Shown in pieces: positions 1 to 11,802 of a stretch of 64,000 nucleotides of DNA. Every line of letters starts with the position of its first letter. Position 1 is the stretch's first letter. Location of the stretch: NCBI RefSeq assembly GCF_029852145.1, contig NC_079972.1:5157795-5221794 (forward strand). The letters are read 5' to 3'. The notes under the pieces are model-generated. The model searched no databases. It saw nothing but the letters and a program-made list of their open reading frames with translations, and was not told where the DNA came from. Made by a program: the position numbers and the translations under genes. The stretch is from Microplitis mediator. Lineage: Eukaryota > Arthropoda > Insecta > Hymenoptera > Braconidae.

Positions 1-254
1 TATATGTATTGATATATATATATTTTTAGAGTGATTAGTGCGTAACTACACATACTTATGAGCTTCGACGATCTTCGAATGATTTGCGGATATGCGAAGA
101 TCGGATATCACAAGCATGAGTACCCACGCATGTAAGCATGCATAAATTTGTTAATGAAAGTGTTAGTTATTATTTTAAAAGATAATGTATGGTTATACAG
201 GTGTATTGGTTTAAGATATATATATTTTTTTTGTGTTTTGGAATTTTATATTGG

Positions 255-286
<32 letters not shown>

Positions 287-1269
287 TTAAAAAATTTTAT
301 TTTTGTTTTCTCTTTTTTTTTTAAATATGGTTAGTTCTTTACATTAGGCAAAAACTGTTAATTAACAGTCCGTTTGCCGTTGGTTAGTGATTGTATTGTG
401 GATATATTTATTACTTGCCTACTTCTGCATGCGAAGGAGTCGGCAAATTGGTTAGTGTTTACTTGTTTTCCAAAGTATTTTTAGTTAGTAGTTAGTTTCG
501 TTTTAACTTTTTTCGCGAATTCTTTTTTCTTCGGATTTTCCTTTTACAACCTCGTATCTTAGCTGTTTTACGTCTGTTATGTCCGCCGCTTAAATTTTAA
601 TTATTTATCCGGGATTTCTCCCTTTGGTAGCGATAGTAATTTTGGACAAGCGGGTTGGAGGGTGCGGACAACAATAAAGAATACGAGGAAGAAATTATCT
701 TCCTATAATTTATTATTTATAGTGGATCTTTTCGAAAATTAAGAACCCAAACGTCTTCAAAGAGACTGGTGCTCTTGTTTAAACCCAAGTATTTTATGAT
801 GATAGAAAAATAGTTCTTTCACCTACCTTTCGATGTCAATTCTTCTAGTGCGGCAGCTATTATCCCTCCAGAACTAAACAGCTCACTCGGCCTTCCTGTA
901 AGGTTGGTAGAATGGGTGCGGCTGGGTTGATAGGATGATATCTTATGTACTACTTTCGAATGAAAATCGAACGACTTGAGTGATGAACTTGATCTTTTAT
1001 TTAGTATTTTAAATTACAACGTTTTAACAGAACGTCACTTGTTCACTCTTGTTTTTCACAACTTTTGTATAATTTGTATTATAAGATTATTTATCTTATC
1101 GGATATTTTGAGCAGATTTTTATTTATAAATGCGTCTTTTTTCACACCCAAAAGGGGTTTTTTTGCGCAGAAACTCGGCACAAAGTGAGATCACAAATTC
1201 ACGTGATTTGTGTCACAATTCACACAAACCGGATAGATCTTTGAGATCTTTCAATTGCAATTAAGAACT
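1..1269. other. AT-rich DNA without a recognisable gene
   Basis: No open frame here looks like a protein of a known family; the only open frame above 60 codons (976-1188) has a random composition. There is a long T run near 253-279. A short inverted repeat at about 348-380 pairs GGCAAA with TTTGCC around a palindromic TTAATTAA core. I see no transposon ends in this stretch. Confidence 0.6.
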
Positions 1270-1271
1270 AT

Positions 1272-1482
1272 ATTCTACACGATAGTTGACTATCAGCCGA
1301 GTATCTAACTCAATTGGTAATTTAATTTATTAATAATGACCGTAAATGAATAAATTAATATCCTACACGAACTTAATCAGCCGGATACCTAGATCGATTC
1401 ACGGTATAATTGATTTGAATTTTTGTAAATGAATAATATCCTACACGAAATTAATCAGCCAGATACCTAAATCAGCGACGAT
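1272..1482. repeat. degenerate tandem repeat, about 80-bp period
   Basis: Three copies of a block reading roughly TCCTACACGA, then ATCAGCC, then GATACCTAGATC, begin near 1272, 1361 and 1437. They are separated by AT-rich spacers containing GTAAATGAAT. The copies differ by several substitutions. Spaced subrepeats like this are common in LTR or UTR control regions of insect retroelements, but no LTR ends can be seen around it. Confidence 0.6.
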
Positions 1483-2217
1483 TACTTATTGCCACGCCGG
1501 AAGATTTCTGCAATAAGATTACGGGCTATCGACGCCGTTTACGCGGACCAAGAAGTTAAAAATGAACTGAAGGCCCTGAGCCATGGTGCTCAGGCTTTTT
1601 ATAAACTTTGCTTGACAATTGATGGGGAATTTTTAATTATCGTCATTGGTGGAAAGTGACGACAGTTTATTGTTTATTCGTTTAACTTATTGCAGGTGTC
1701 TTCCCACTATTCTTTGCCGCATAAAAAGGTGAAAAAGCTGACGCTGCGTTTTCACGCGCTTTGCAAAGAGGAGCTCAAAAATAATTATTTTAAATAATTA
1801 TTAAAAATAAAAAAAAATTATTTGGACATAACAATCCCCCGTAAAGTAAGAGGGTTGCAAAATTCTCTTGTTTTCCTAAACATATGTCCCCTCTTTTAAG
1901 AAGCTCGCGATAACGCTTACAAATTTAGTTAAAAAGAAACTTACAGCTAGATATATGAAAATATTTAAATTATAGAAGATTATATCAGAGTATCTCAATA
2001 TTTATGGTGTGTACGTTGTAGTACACATATATATGTTAGTTAGTACAAATTTATAAAGTTTTTCCCCTAAAATCTACGATTTCCATCACCAAAAATAATT
2101 ACTATTTATAAATATAAGGATTAAATATTAGACTATGATCAATTAAAATTAGGGTTACATTTATTTATCTAGTCTTTTCCCATTCACATGATGCATTCCT
2201 ATATACTGGTAATACAC

Positions 2218-2218
<1 letters not shown>
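1483..2218. other. noncoding AT-rich stretch
   Basis: I see no coding frame. A short GC-containing inverted repeat lies at about 1577-1595 (CTGAGC and GCTCAG around CATGGT). The rest is AT-rich and featureless, running into the microsatellite that follows. Confidence 0.5.

Positions 2219-2279
<61 letters not shown>
2219..2279. repeat. (AT)n microsatellite
   Basis: About 60 bp of uninterrupted TA dinucleotides. Confidence 0.95.
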
Positions 2280-2282
<3 letters not shown>

Positions 2283-2394
2283 GCGTTGCTACAATGATAA
2301 CAGATCGATTAATTTCGGCAATCTACGCCGAACAACGATTTTTCTATTTTTCCGTCTCTACCTCATTTGTAGAGACACAATAAGTTATACCGCT

Positions 2395-4273
2395 TGTAAC
2401 GAGTAAAATTAGATTAAATTAATTTGATTAAGCCAATATCAATTAATTTTGGAAACGAACAAATCAAATCAATTCAATTTTAAATATACAAGAAAATCGG
2501 AATTTAGATGAACCAGTCATTAGAAATTTAAATCATAACTTGCAAAATTAAAAATTAGAATCAACAGCTACCCCTTTTTGCTCGGTTTAGCTCGTCGGAA
2601 TCCAGGGTTGAAAAGGGGTGGTCATGACACAAATTTAAACAAAGTAATAAATAAACTTTATTTTAAACAAGACTTGTACAAACGGATTTGGGCTTAGAGC
2701 CCAGTTCTACTACCTGCGCACTTTTTACGCGGTTACGCGGTCACGCAACGACTTCTCTGTCGTTCACACACACATACATACATACATACACACACCCAAT
2801 ACCCAAAACTCTCGCGGTCTATTTTCGCCGTTCTGTTTCCCCTCCGTTTGCCTTGGGGTGTCTGGTCGACTTTCCCCTTGGCCCTACACCAGTTCCCCCT
2901 TCCATGAGGGTAAGCGGATGGTCTCCGACAAACCCCCACCTACTCGGCTAAGTTTACCCTTTGCCAGAAGGCCTCAGGGTGGGGACCCTCAACTCTCTAT
3001 AAGAGAAAAGTTTCGCTTACTTGGTCCAGTCGGACTCCTGGTAAGTGAGCTTTCTTCGCTTTGATTGGGAATGGTCTTCCTCTGCAACTCTCCTGGAGAG
3101 ACTAAGTCGCTTCTACGGGTTTTTATGCGCAGTTTTATTACTTTACTTATCCGCTGTAGATATGGACAGAATAATTTCCGTCGTCCTCTATCGTTGTCCG
3201 CAAAAATATCGTGACAGTAGAATTATTCTTAACTCCAAAGTGACAAAATCAAAGGGAATTAGAAAAAAGTAATTTGATTTAAAGTAAAATATGAAACGAA
3301 AGAAAACGAATGCGTTTAAGAGTTTAAGTAAACACTAAACACGAAGAATTTAGCCGGGCGAGTTAAATACTTGTGACGGTGAACCGAGTGAATGGAAAGA
3401 TAATGAAATAATGAGCGATTAAAACGCGTAATACTTTCAATTTTTTATATTTTATTTAGTTTTCTTTCGTATTCCTTCTCAATTCTTTCAATCTCTTGAT
3501 TTCTTTAAACGATTCACTTGGGATCGTTTTTAGCGTTTTTATCTTTTCCCTTTGACTTTGTTTGCTCGGGCGCGCATTCATATACTCACACGGTACACTC
3601 GTATAAATGTAATATTACACTCAATTCACTCATATTAATCTTAGTAGTAATTAAACACAGCCATAGTAGTACAAATAAACAATAATAAGTCATCACAGTA
3701 GTAAATAATGGTATTAGTATTTAGGAAAAATAAATCATAATAATAGTAAGAAAATCACAGTAGTAATTACATAAACAATGAGTAGTAGTCATAGTAAATA
3801 AAAAGAATAACAATAGTAGTCATAATAATTAGTAATAAGAAATAATAGTAATAATAATGATAATTATACTAGTTGTAGTAATAAGTAGTTACTAATTATA
3901 GTAATAGTAATAATCACATAGTTATAGATTTAGTCATAAGTAACTACTAGTAATAATCATAGTAATAAACACTAGTTATAAAAAATAGAGATAAGTAGAA
4001 TAAGTCACAAAAAGAACAATAATAGTAGTAGTAGTAAAAATAAACAATCACACTTGCAATAATAATAATCACAGTCCACAACAATACTGATCGGCTCGGT
4101 CTCACATCATTTCACTATCACACGCTGAACTGCATACACGCATCTAAGCACTTCTATTGCATTCTCAAATTTTACTGTGTTAAATTCGTTCGTTAAATAA
4201 GATATTTATTTAACATAATTAGTTGGTTTAAATAATTTATTTATTATACTTAATATTACCTTAACCACTAAAT
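2395..4273 (+). mobile_element. long terminal repeat (5' LTR, copy 1)
   Basis: The element starts TGTAACG at 2395 and runs to just before a primer binding site at 4274, which makes it the 5' LTR of a plus-strand retroelement of about 1.9 kb. From about 2568 to 4100 it aligns by eye, at roughly 80-90 percent, with the LTR at 18088-20070. Shared blocks include CTACCCCTTTTTGCTCGG, a GC-rich block around 2840-3125 and the long AATAATAGTAGT-rich tract. Most of the rest is noncoding: the open frames at 2688-3272 are on both strands and look like chance. No gag or pol follows, so the internal part has been lost. BEL/Pao and Ty3/gypsy both remain possible. The exact LTR end (TTAACCA at 4267, or AAAT at 4273) is uncertain. 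Confidence 0.7.
3652..4080. repeat. AGTAATAA-rich low-complexity tract inside the LTR
   Basis: About 430 bp are dominated by AATAGTAGT, ATAATAATA and CATAGTAA trinucleotide-like words. The related LTR at 18.1-20.07 kb has an equivalent but diverged tract at about 19555-19990, so it belongs to the element and is not host satellite. Confidence 0.7.
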
Positions 4274-4291
4274 TGGTGACCCCGACGTGAT
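4274..4291 (+). promoter_or_regulatory. retroelement primer binding site, tRNA-Trp type
   Basis: The 18 bases TGGTGACCCCGACGTGAT are exactly complementary to the 3' end of insect tRNA-Trp including CCA. The site lies just after the LTR, as expected for minus-strand DNA priming. The match to tRNA-Trp is from memory of the conserved tRNA-Trp acceptor and T arm. About 180 bp of leader follow before repeat A begins near 4475. Confidence 0.85.
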
Positions 4292-4474
4292 CTCTTATTA
4301 AGGGAAGCGTCGAAAACGTGCACTACATAGTGTAAAAATTCCGTGAGTTCTCGCATTATTTTGCCGCTAATATTTTTGTCGCGTTGATGATTAATCGGCG
4401 AGACCGTGATTTTTATTCACAATTATTTTTGTGTGAATTTGTTTTTGAGGTAATTAGTGCAGTGATTTTTAGGT

Positions 4475-4614
4475 AGATTTTTTTAAAAATCTAACTATTG
4501 TATTTGTCCTCATGGTTGATTTTTCAAGGAATTTCGTCATAAACTATCATAATTAGTTGAGTAGAGTTTAAAAATACCATTCGTTAGAAAATTTATATAT
4601 GTATGTATATATAT
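4475..4614 (-). repeat. interspersed repeat A, one half (interrupted)
   Basis: This piece matches 56235-56385 in inverted orientation almost base for base, from GGTAGATTTTTTTAAAAATC to the AT-rich stretch ATATATGTATG. Its other half resumes at 6862, after a 2.25-kb insertion. It is noncoding. Confidence 0.85.
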
Positions 4615-6861
4615 TGTCACGGGATATTCTCCACGGGGAATCTCACCAGTGGGAATTCTCAGTGCAATTAACTTATGGCTTACCTGCGGTGCAACGTTGG
4701 AAGCCAGGTAATTTTTCGGGAAAATTACCAAACTCGCGACGCGGAAATCTGCTCGTATTGGGTTCTGGGAAAACGAGAGTTCTTGATGGTGGGAGGAGTT
4801 GGAGTAGCTGCGTAGTGAAACAATAGGATAATTAGCCCGGACACAGGCACGGCATAAATAAGAAGGAAGTAAAACACAGTGATCAAATAACAGACTCAAA
4901 TCCACCGTATTTATCACCCCACCTCAGTTTTATTTATTTTTATCCATAACAACAAGGTGCGCGAATCGGCAGTACAATTACCACAGCGGGATCGCGTATT
5001 CACTACCAGTTTTACATACAATTTATCATACTAGCCGGCGCTCCGGTCATTCAGCACACATGTCCTTATATACAATGTCGTACAGTCAGACCCGCGGATT
5101 ACTTCGCGTGCACACAACAACTAACTTAACTTATGATACGATGACCATTGGTCATACGGATAATGCCTTAATTGTAAGAAAGGGGAAAACAAAAAAAAGA
5201 AATGTCTAATTTTGGTGATTGTAAATTAATAATTAGAAGTTACTCGTGGTGAAAGTACCCCTACAAAATTAATACACCCAATAGATACGGTGCGAGCCAG
5301 TCGCAATGATGGATGTCAAAAAAAAAACAAAAAAAAAATAACAAATTCTAAACTCTGAGACTCGCAGCAAGCAATTTATAATAATTTAATATTATCGTGT
5401 CTACAATATCGGTACACATACGAATTCGAATACCCTTGACGAATTCCTTTGGTGATATGCGTGCAGAGAAAAGAAAAAAAAATAATAATAATCCAGGTTT
5501 CTATCCGCAGTTACGACCTACAAAAAAAAACTAGTGACTATCTTTGGTTTTAATTCATTATAATTAATCCGCTTAAATCTGTTACTCGCGGTAATTCTTT
5601 TAAAAAAATAATTATTTTCCCGCTCACGTGACGGCTCACTCAAAAACTAATGAATAATTGGTTCTAGTTCAATACAAAATAATCAACGTAAACATTTTAC
5701 TCTCGATGACTTAAAAGAAAATTATGCACTATCACGTGGCGATCGCGCGACACTCGAAGACTCTGGCGTGACAAGAATAAAAGAAATATTATGATAGTAC
5801 TAAAAAAAAATAATGCAAAACAGACAAAAAAAATAATAATAATAATCTCCACGATCACAACCAAAAAAAAAAAAATTATAAACTCCACGATCACAACTAC
5901 TGGGAAGTAGGTCAACCGATGAGCACAATGCAAACCTCCACTCACCCGATGCTGTTGTCACCGCGGAGATGTTGTGGTCTTGTCCAGCTCTCGATGATCC
6001 TGGAGGTGGTGATCTCACTGATCCTCCCGGCCAGCGGCAACTACCTGGCTTCAAAAGCAATTGCGAAGCATACGCGGTTTGATGGATGACACACAAAAAT
6101 TATTTGCCTTCGCGGCATTTGAATAATAATTCAATATTTCTTGTTTTACAACAATATATTGCCTTCGCGGCACTAGAATTAATTATTAATTATTTTGTTT
6201 GAATGGTTAAATAACTGCAAAACAAGCTGATGCAATTCGCGGCAAGCTAATACTTCCGACACACGTGTTTACAGCAACAGGCTCCCACCAAAGATGGCCG
6301 CACCACCTCCGGCATCGTGGATCTCACTCTCCGCTCCCCACTCCGTTGCCCAGTTAAGCTGCTGTCTCAGAGATGGCGCCAGCGATACCATAATTTGTTC
6401 AATACTGAACCTTCGAGTCCATGGCGCGTGTGCACTCGCGTTTGAAATTTAAACGTGTAATGATACTTAAAAGCTGGCCGTCGTCACTGGTTCGCTGCTG
6501 GTTTATAACTTGTGGCTGTTCTTGGCTGGATCGCAGTTGTCCCATTCTCTGATCGCGGTCCTATTCCGGTGGAGTGAGTGGAAGTTTCTCCAGCTTCTTA
6601 ATACTAATCCTTAATTACTAACTTGAATTAACAATAATTAATCTCCACCTACCAGAGCCTTCGGGGATCGTTGTTGGAAGCCGGTTACCAGTCGCGTTAC
6701 ATTACCTCTAGCTTCACATCACTCCTGTGTACCTCGCAGGTGCTTAATTATTATTATTATTCACCTACTAAAAATAAGAGACAAACAAAAGAAAAACGAT
6801 GGACTAAATTTTATGTGAACGCGTGGGGTTCACCGAGGACTGGACAATTCCAGATGTCACA
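4615..6861 (+). mobile_element. solo-LTR-like insertion with ATAT target duplication
   Basis: The segment begins TGTCACGGGA and ends GATGTCACA, so it has TG...CA termini. It is flanked on both sides by ATAT (4611-4614 and 6862-6865). The two sides rejoin to give a continuous copy of repeat A, which is found uninterrupted near 56.2 kb, so the boundaries are well supported. The 2,247-bp insert has no coding frame of note: the open frames at 4537-4917 and 5697-6096 are low-complexity or antisense noise. It has a TATA-like CTTATATACA at about 5072. A single long LTR left by recombination of a gypsy or BEL element fits best; a non-autonomous element is possible. Strand is assigned from the TG start only. 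Confidence 0.75.
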
Positions 6862-7107
6862 ATATATTTATGTAATATAACGGACTTTTGAGGACACGAT
6901 TGCGTCTATAAATCTTATCCGATCTTAATGAAATTTTCTATACTTATTTTATGTGTAATTACCATGGTTAAGTTCGAAGATGGGCCTAGTTTATAATTTC
7001 ATATCATAACTATACACTAACATGAATCACGAGATATGTATGTATGAAACTTTTTATGTAGATTAATTGGAAAATCTACCTTCCATTTCGGCTGCCGAAC
7101 GGCCTTT
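6862..7107 (-). repeat. interspersed repeat A, other half
   Basis: It matches the inverse of 55362-56190, ending in the block GGCTGCCGAACGGCC that mirrors GGCCATTCGGCAGCC at 55362. Compared with that copy, about 590 bp (55470-56060) are missing here at a clean junction near 6985. Confidence 0.85.
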
Positions 7108-8990
7108 TTTATCATTGTGCAGTTTTTATCTTTTGTCAACGCTGGTGCATTGCTGCTTATCTTATGGACGTTATGCCGCATCAGTGTTGATTCGAGGTAC
7201 CTTAAGTGCAAATCGAATAGTGATGAAAGTTTTTACGCGCTGTAAATAATATTGCTTATTTCGTACATTGTCGCATTAAATTTTCCGGTAGCTACGTCAT
7301 CGGAAATAGTTTCGAGGATTAAGACAGAGAGTCAGCCGAACATTCCTGAGTTACGAGTCATCGCTGGATACGTAGTAAAATTAAAACAAAATAATTTTAA
7401 GTGCAGGTGATACATTATTTAAAATATTATTGTTATATTTTATGTTTCAAAATGTGCGTATCCGCCGCAGAGGAACTCGCTGCTTTGCGGAAGCAACCTG
7501 TACTATTGACTGCCGAGTATAGCGAAATGCTTACTCAGGAGCAACGTCCAAATTCACGATCCAGAGCATACCTGTATGAAAAAAACATGTGTTAAAAATA
7601 TATGGAAAAGTATATTTTAAATATCGGATACTATATGTTGCAAAATTGACAATATTATCAATTATATGATACTCATATAATACATGATATACTTTTTTTA
7701 TATATAGAAAAATATATGATGCTACTTATAATAAAATATACGTATTTACTATAAATTAATACATGATCATTATATATGATCTATTATATATAGTTATTAC
7801 ATGATTTTACTATATTCTAAAATATACTTTTACTTATTGTATTTTACAATATATTATCTATTATATAAATTCTCATATATTTTATATATATATGGCCAAA
7901 TATATTCTTTATTATATATATTGCAATATATTAAATATACACCGTCAAAAATATGCAGAGAACATAGAGATTAAATCCGGAGTGAATGTCGAGTGGATGA
8001 TTTTTGACCTATTTAATCCCCTTAAAGTGAAATTTCTCTAAAGGAGAATTTATTCTACATTAAAACCTGGATCGGAGTAAATATGGAGATTACATTACAT
8101 TTATGTCGCTCAGAAACCACTCAGGTAAATAACAACTCCGTATTTACTTTGTATGTGGAGTGACTTTTTTTTAGCTCTTCAATTCCGAACGAGTGACGAA
8201 GTGCATTTAGATCAAAATAAATCGGAATCATATCCTCCGGGTTCACTCCCGAATTTTATTTAACGTAATGGAATAGGGGAACCTGGGGCATGAAGGCCCC
8301 CCTTGAAAAATTAGGTAAAATTTTTTTTTTCATTTCTCGTCAAGTTATGACCTCTATAATGTTTTTTTAAAATTAACAAAAATTAAAAGTATGAAAAAAA
8401 ATCGTCAGAAAAGATAGTAATTATTTCTATTAAAAATTGTTGTTTTTTAAATAACTATTAGCTATAAAATTTTTCAATTGTTTATACTATAATATATGAG
8501 AACTTTTTGTATATTACTGCTCGTAGGAAACCTATAGATCTCTTAAGGCCAAAAAATTATTAATAAAATAAAATAAATAAATAAAATTAATTAATTTATG
8601 GATATTATGATTAGAATTTTTATGAATTTATAACTAAAAAATATGAAGTAATATACAAATAAATTGTATAAACAAATGAATTTATAAATAAATTCATATT
8701 TTATATTTGTTGACTGATTGAAGCTTCTTATAATAAGTTAAAATAACTCATTTCAAATTTAAAGATAAAGTTTTAACAGTGCAGTGAATAATACTAATCT
8801 TGAATGTAGTACACTCACTATAATTACGTTAATAATTCTAATTCACAAGGATATACATAAGCAACACGTGAATTTAAAGTAGTCATTTCTAGAACTATAA
8901 CTTTCTTTTCAACATATTGAGTACTTACAGCTTCCAATATATTAATTTTTTCACCTAACACAATTAAATGGTTACCCGAGTCCAAATATT
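7108..8990. other. AT-rich noncoding DNA with a small open frame
   Basis: A 64-codon frame at 7401-7595 has an amphipathic stretch (SAAEELAALRKQPVLL) that vaguely resembles the start of some retroelement Gag proteins. It has no support beyond that. 7600-7960 is almost pure AT with ATATAT words. A weak inverted pair (ATCCGGAGTGAA near 7975 and TTCACTCCCGAAT near 8245) might be a small decayed inverted-repeat element. The remainder shows nothing. Confidence 0.45.
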
Positions 8991-8992
8991 CG

Positions 8993-9178
8993 ACGTAAAT
9001 TGAACGTTCTTAACGTTTTAAACGTAAATTCAGCGTTCTTAACGTTGTAAACGTAAATTCAACGTTTTCAACGTATTAAACGTTAATTCAACGTTTTAAA
9101 CGTGAATTGACCGTTTTCATCGCTTTAAATGTGAATTGACCGTTTTCAACGTTTTAAACTTAGATTGAACATTTTGGA
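8993..9178. repeat. AACGT-rich tandem repeat, about 30-bp unit
   Basis: About six degenerate copies of a unit like AACGTAAATTCAACGTTTTC. Each carries two or three AACGT or CGTTTTAAACG half-palindromes. The array ends where ordinary AT-rich DNA resumes. No coding frame crosses it. Confidence 0.8.
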
Positions 9179-9559
9179 CAGTGACCGGCCTATGAGAAAG
9201 AAAAGAGATCGGGAAAAGAAAGCACTAAGCTTTATCGCAAAGGTCTCTAGACTAATTATCACAAAGATAAGTAGTATCCTCAAGGTCTTTCTCCAAAACA
9301 CAATCTATGATGCTGTCACTTAATCCAAGAACATTAAATTGAAGACTGACACTGTCATAAGATTGCCCGATCAAAAATGATTTTAAATTATTATAATTGA
9401 GTATAAATGATTATACATGAGATATCATATATAATTACATATAATTATACGTGATCATACATGGAATTATATATAATTATGTATATATATACCTATATAT
9501 GTATAATTATGCATATAGGTCCATATTATATTTAGATATATATATATATATATATATAT
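9179..9559. other. noncoding spacer ending in an AT microsatellite
   Basis: Nothing coding is visible. The segment ends with TATATATA-rich DNA (9420-9559) into which the foldback element at 9560 is inserted. Confidence 0.5.
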
Positions 9560-11108
9560 TAGGGTGGTCCTTATTTTGGACATTTTCGAATGTTTATGCT
9601 CCCAGAGGCTTATGTGGTCCGAAATAAATAAAAAAAAATATCCTCAAAGTTTCAGGGCTCTATCTCAATTTTAACCCGTGCCGCACAGCAATGTAAGTTT
9701 CCCATTTAAATAACACGGGGTTTGTGGCATTGAATGATTAAGTTTTTATTCCGGCTAAAGTAAATGTTCGAAAAATTTGAAACTCTGTAGACTTTATCCT
9801 TATATTACCAACTGCTCCTCAGAATTTTTACAGATTTTCAGCTACTATAATTTTGGGGGTACAGCATGATGAAAAAAAAGAAAAAAATTATTTTTTTTAT
9901 TTTTAGCTAAAATTTTTTTCAAATAACATATCAAATCACTCTGCATCCTTATCAGAAGTTCTTACTTTTTTTCATTCTCGCACTCAAGTGGGTGAACGGC
10001 ATATCTTTGTTGCAATAATACAGTAATCAGGAGCATTTCTTTTCAATTACAACAGTAAAAATTCCCTTAAAGTTTAAGCTCTTAATTTTAACGGGAAGAG
10101 TTACCACAAAATTTTTTTTGTGATTTTTTCAAAAAATCTTTTTGTTTATGTTATTTGACAATGTGTCTTTTTCAAAAATACATAATGCATTCAATTGATA
10201 TCTGAGATCGGTATATCAATGCCACTAATCATATTATGTCTCAGTTTAACAGTTGATAAATATTATCAATAAATTAAATTTTTTCCAATATTCGCTTAAA
10301 TAAGTTGGTCACCTTTAAGTTTATTATTTGTTTTAAGCAATAAATAATAAACAAAAGGTTGATAGTTTTGTGCATTATAATATCGAAATAATTGTTTGTT
10401 TACAATTTTCTAACTATAATAAATTATTAATAAAATAGATCTCTTTTATAAATAAATATAATAAACTTAACAAATCACAAAAACAAAATTTGCGACACGT
10501 GGTTCCGTTGGAATTAAGAGCTCAAACTTTAAGGGAATTTTTTTCTGCCGTAATTAAAACCGTTTGTGAGGTAATCGTAATAAATTTAAAGAATCCTTTT
10601 AAGGAACACTTTACTGCACACTAATGCAAAGTTTATGAGTACTGTATTAGTGCAACAAAGATATACCGTTCACCCACTTATAGGTGCAAGAATAAAAAAA
10701 AAGTAAGAACTTCTGATAAGGATGCAGAGTGATTTGATATGTTATTTGAAAAAAATTTTAGCTAAAAATAAAAAAAATAATTTTTTTCTTTTTTTTCATC
10801 ATGCTGTACCCCCAAAATTATAGTAGCTGAAAATCTGTAAAAATTCTGAGGAGTAGCTGCTAATATGAGAATAAAGTCTACAGAGTTTCAAATTTTTCGA
10901 ACAATTACTTTAGCCGGAATAAAAACTTAATCGTTCAATGCCAAAAACCCCGTGTTATTTAAATGGGAAACTAACATCGCTGTGCGGCACGGGTTAAAAT
11001 TGAGATAGAGACCTGAAACTTTGAGGATATTTTTTTTTATTTATTTCGAACCACATAAGCCTCTGGGAGCATAAAAATTCGAAAATGTCCAAAATAAGGA
11101 CCACCCTA
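9560..11108. mobile_element. giant foldback (long inverted-repeat) DNA element 1
   Basis: The termini are perfect inverted repeats (TAGGGTGGTCCTTATTTTGG at the left, its complement at the right). Inversion continues inward for roughly 600 bp per arm: the blocks at 9690-9720, 9880-10020 and 10060-10110 recur in reverse order at 10930-10990, 10650-10800 and 10500-10560. A loop of about 300 bp is left. Both ends sit in TA-rich DNA, so the target duplication could be TA but cannot be measured. No transposase is encoded, so it is a non-autonomous element that would form a near-complete hairpin. The arms differ by scattered substitutions and small indels. Confidence 0.9.

Positions 11109-11134
<26 letters not shown>
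11109..11134. repeat. (AT)n microsatellite at the foldback junction
   Basis: A TA-dinucleotide run directly abuts the right end of foldback element 1. Confidence 0.9.
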
Positions 11135-11144
<10 letters not shown>

Positions 11145-11802
11145 TGTGATGTTACATTGCCGAGGGGGTGGAGTTGAAGGTTGGAGTAAGTGTGAGCCTG
11201 TGTGTTAGTGAGAGAAAAAGTGACTGTGTGTGTTGAGTTGAGTGTAGTAGAGAATGAGTTGAGGATATGGAGTATAAACGTGTATGGTAAGATAAATGTG
11301 TGATAGAGTACGTGTATGGTACGGAGTATGTTTTAGAGTGTCTGTGTGATGGAGCGTGGATTTAACGGGGGATGTCTAGCTGTGTCGCGGATAGTGGCCA
11401 AGATAACGTGCCTCCCGACCAGTGATGACGACTAGGCCCAGGCTTAGCCCTCGGGGTTGACGTGGTGATCACGGAGGTGCGACTGAGATGTCGCCGCCCC
11501 TTCGTGGTGATACCCGGAGTTAGCTGGGGTACGTGTACGGTTATTGGGGGGATGGCAGGCCTCGTTTGCGATGCTCGAGGAAGCCAACAATTCGCTAACT
11601 TCGGATATCACGGGGAGTGACATTATGGGAAGGCCCGTGAGTCCACGGCTTGTATGTTTGTGAAGGTAAGAATGGATGGAGAAGCAAGCATGTAGGATTG
11701 AAAGAGATGGAGTAGAGTAGTGATTAGTGTGTGGCCCGTTGGACCAGCACGACTGGCTGTGAATATCTGTTCCAAGAGATGCTAATGCTCACGCCAACTA
11801 CC
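11135..11802 (+). other. G-rich leader upstream of LINE a
   Basis: This 670-bp stretch contrasts with its surroundings: it is clearly richer in GC, and the plus strand is biased to G over C in GTGTG, GAGTT and GGGGG words. It has no long open frame. It precedes the ORF1 remnant of LINE a and is probably its 5' untranslated region, since non-LTR elements carry internal promoters there. It could instead be unrelated DNA into which the LINE inserted. Confidence 0.45.

Noticed and set aside
2688..3272. Overlapping 68-87 codon frames on both strands
   Set aside because: They lie in the GC-richer part of an LTR; the equivalent region of LTR copy 2 does not keep the same frames.
4274..4291. Possible tRNA-Trp gene
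   Set aside because: Only the 18 bases complementary to the tRNA 3' end are present, right after an LTR; there are no D or anticodon arms.
5697..6096. Hydrophobic frames rich in Phe, Ile and Tyr
   Set aside because: They come from AATAAT and AAAAA runs in the solo-LTR-like insert; the two frames overlap each other and have no conserved features.
8993..9178. CRISPR-like array
   Set aside because: Repeats are degenerate, lack unique spacers of constant length, and the DNA is eukaryotic.
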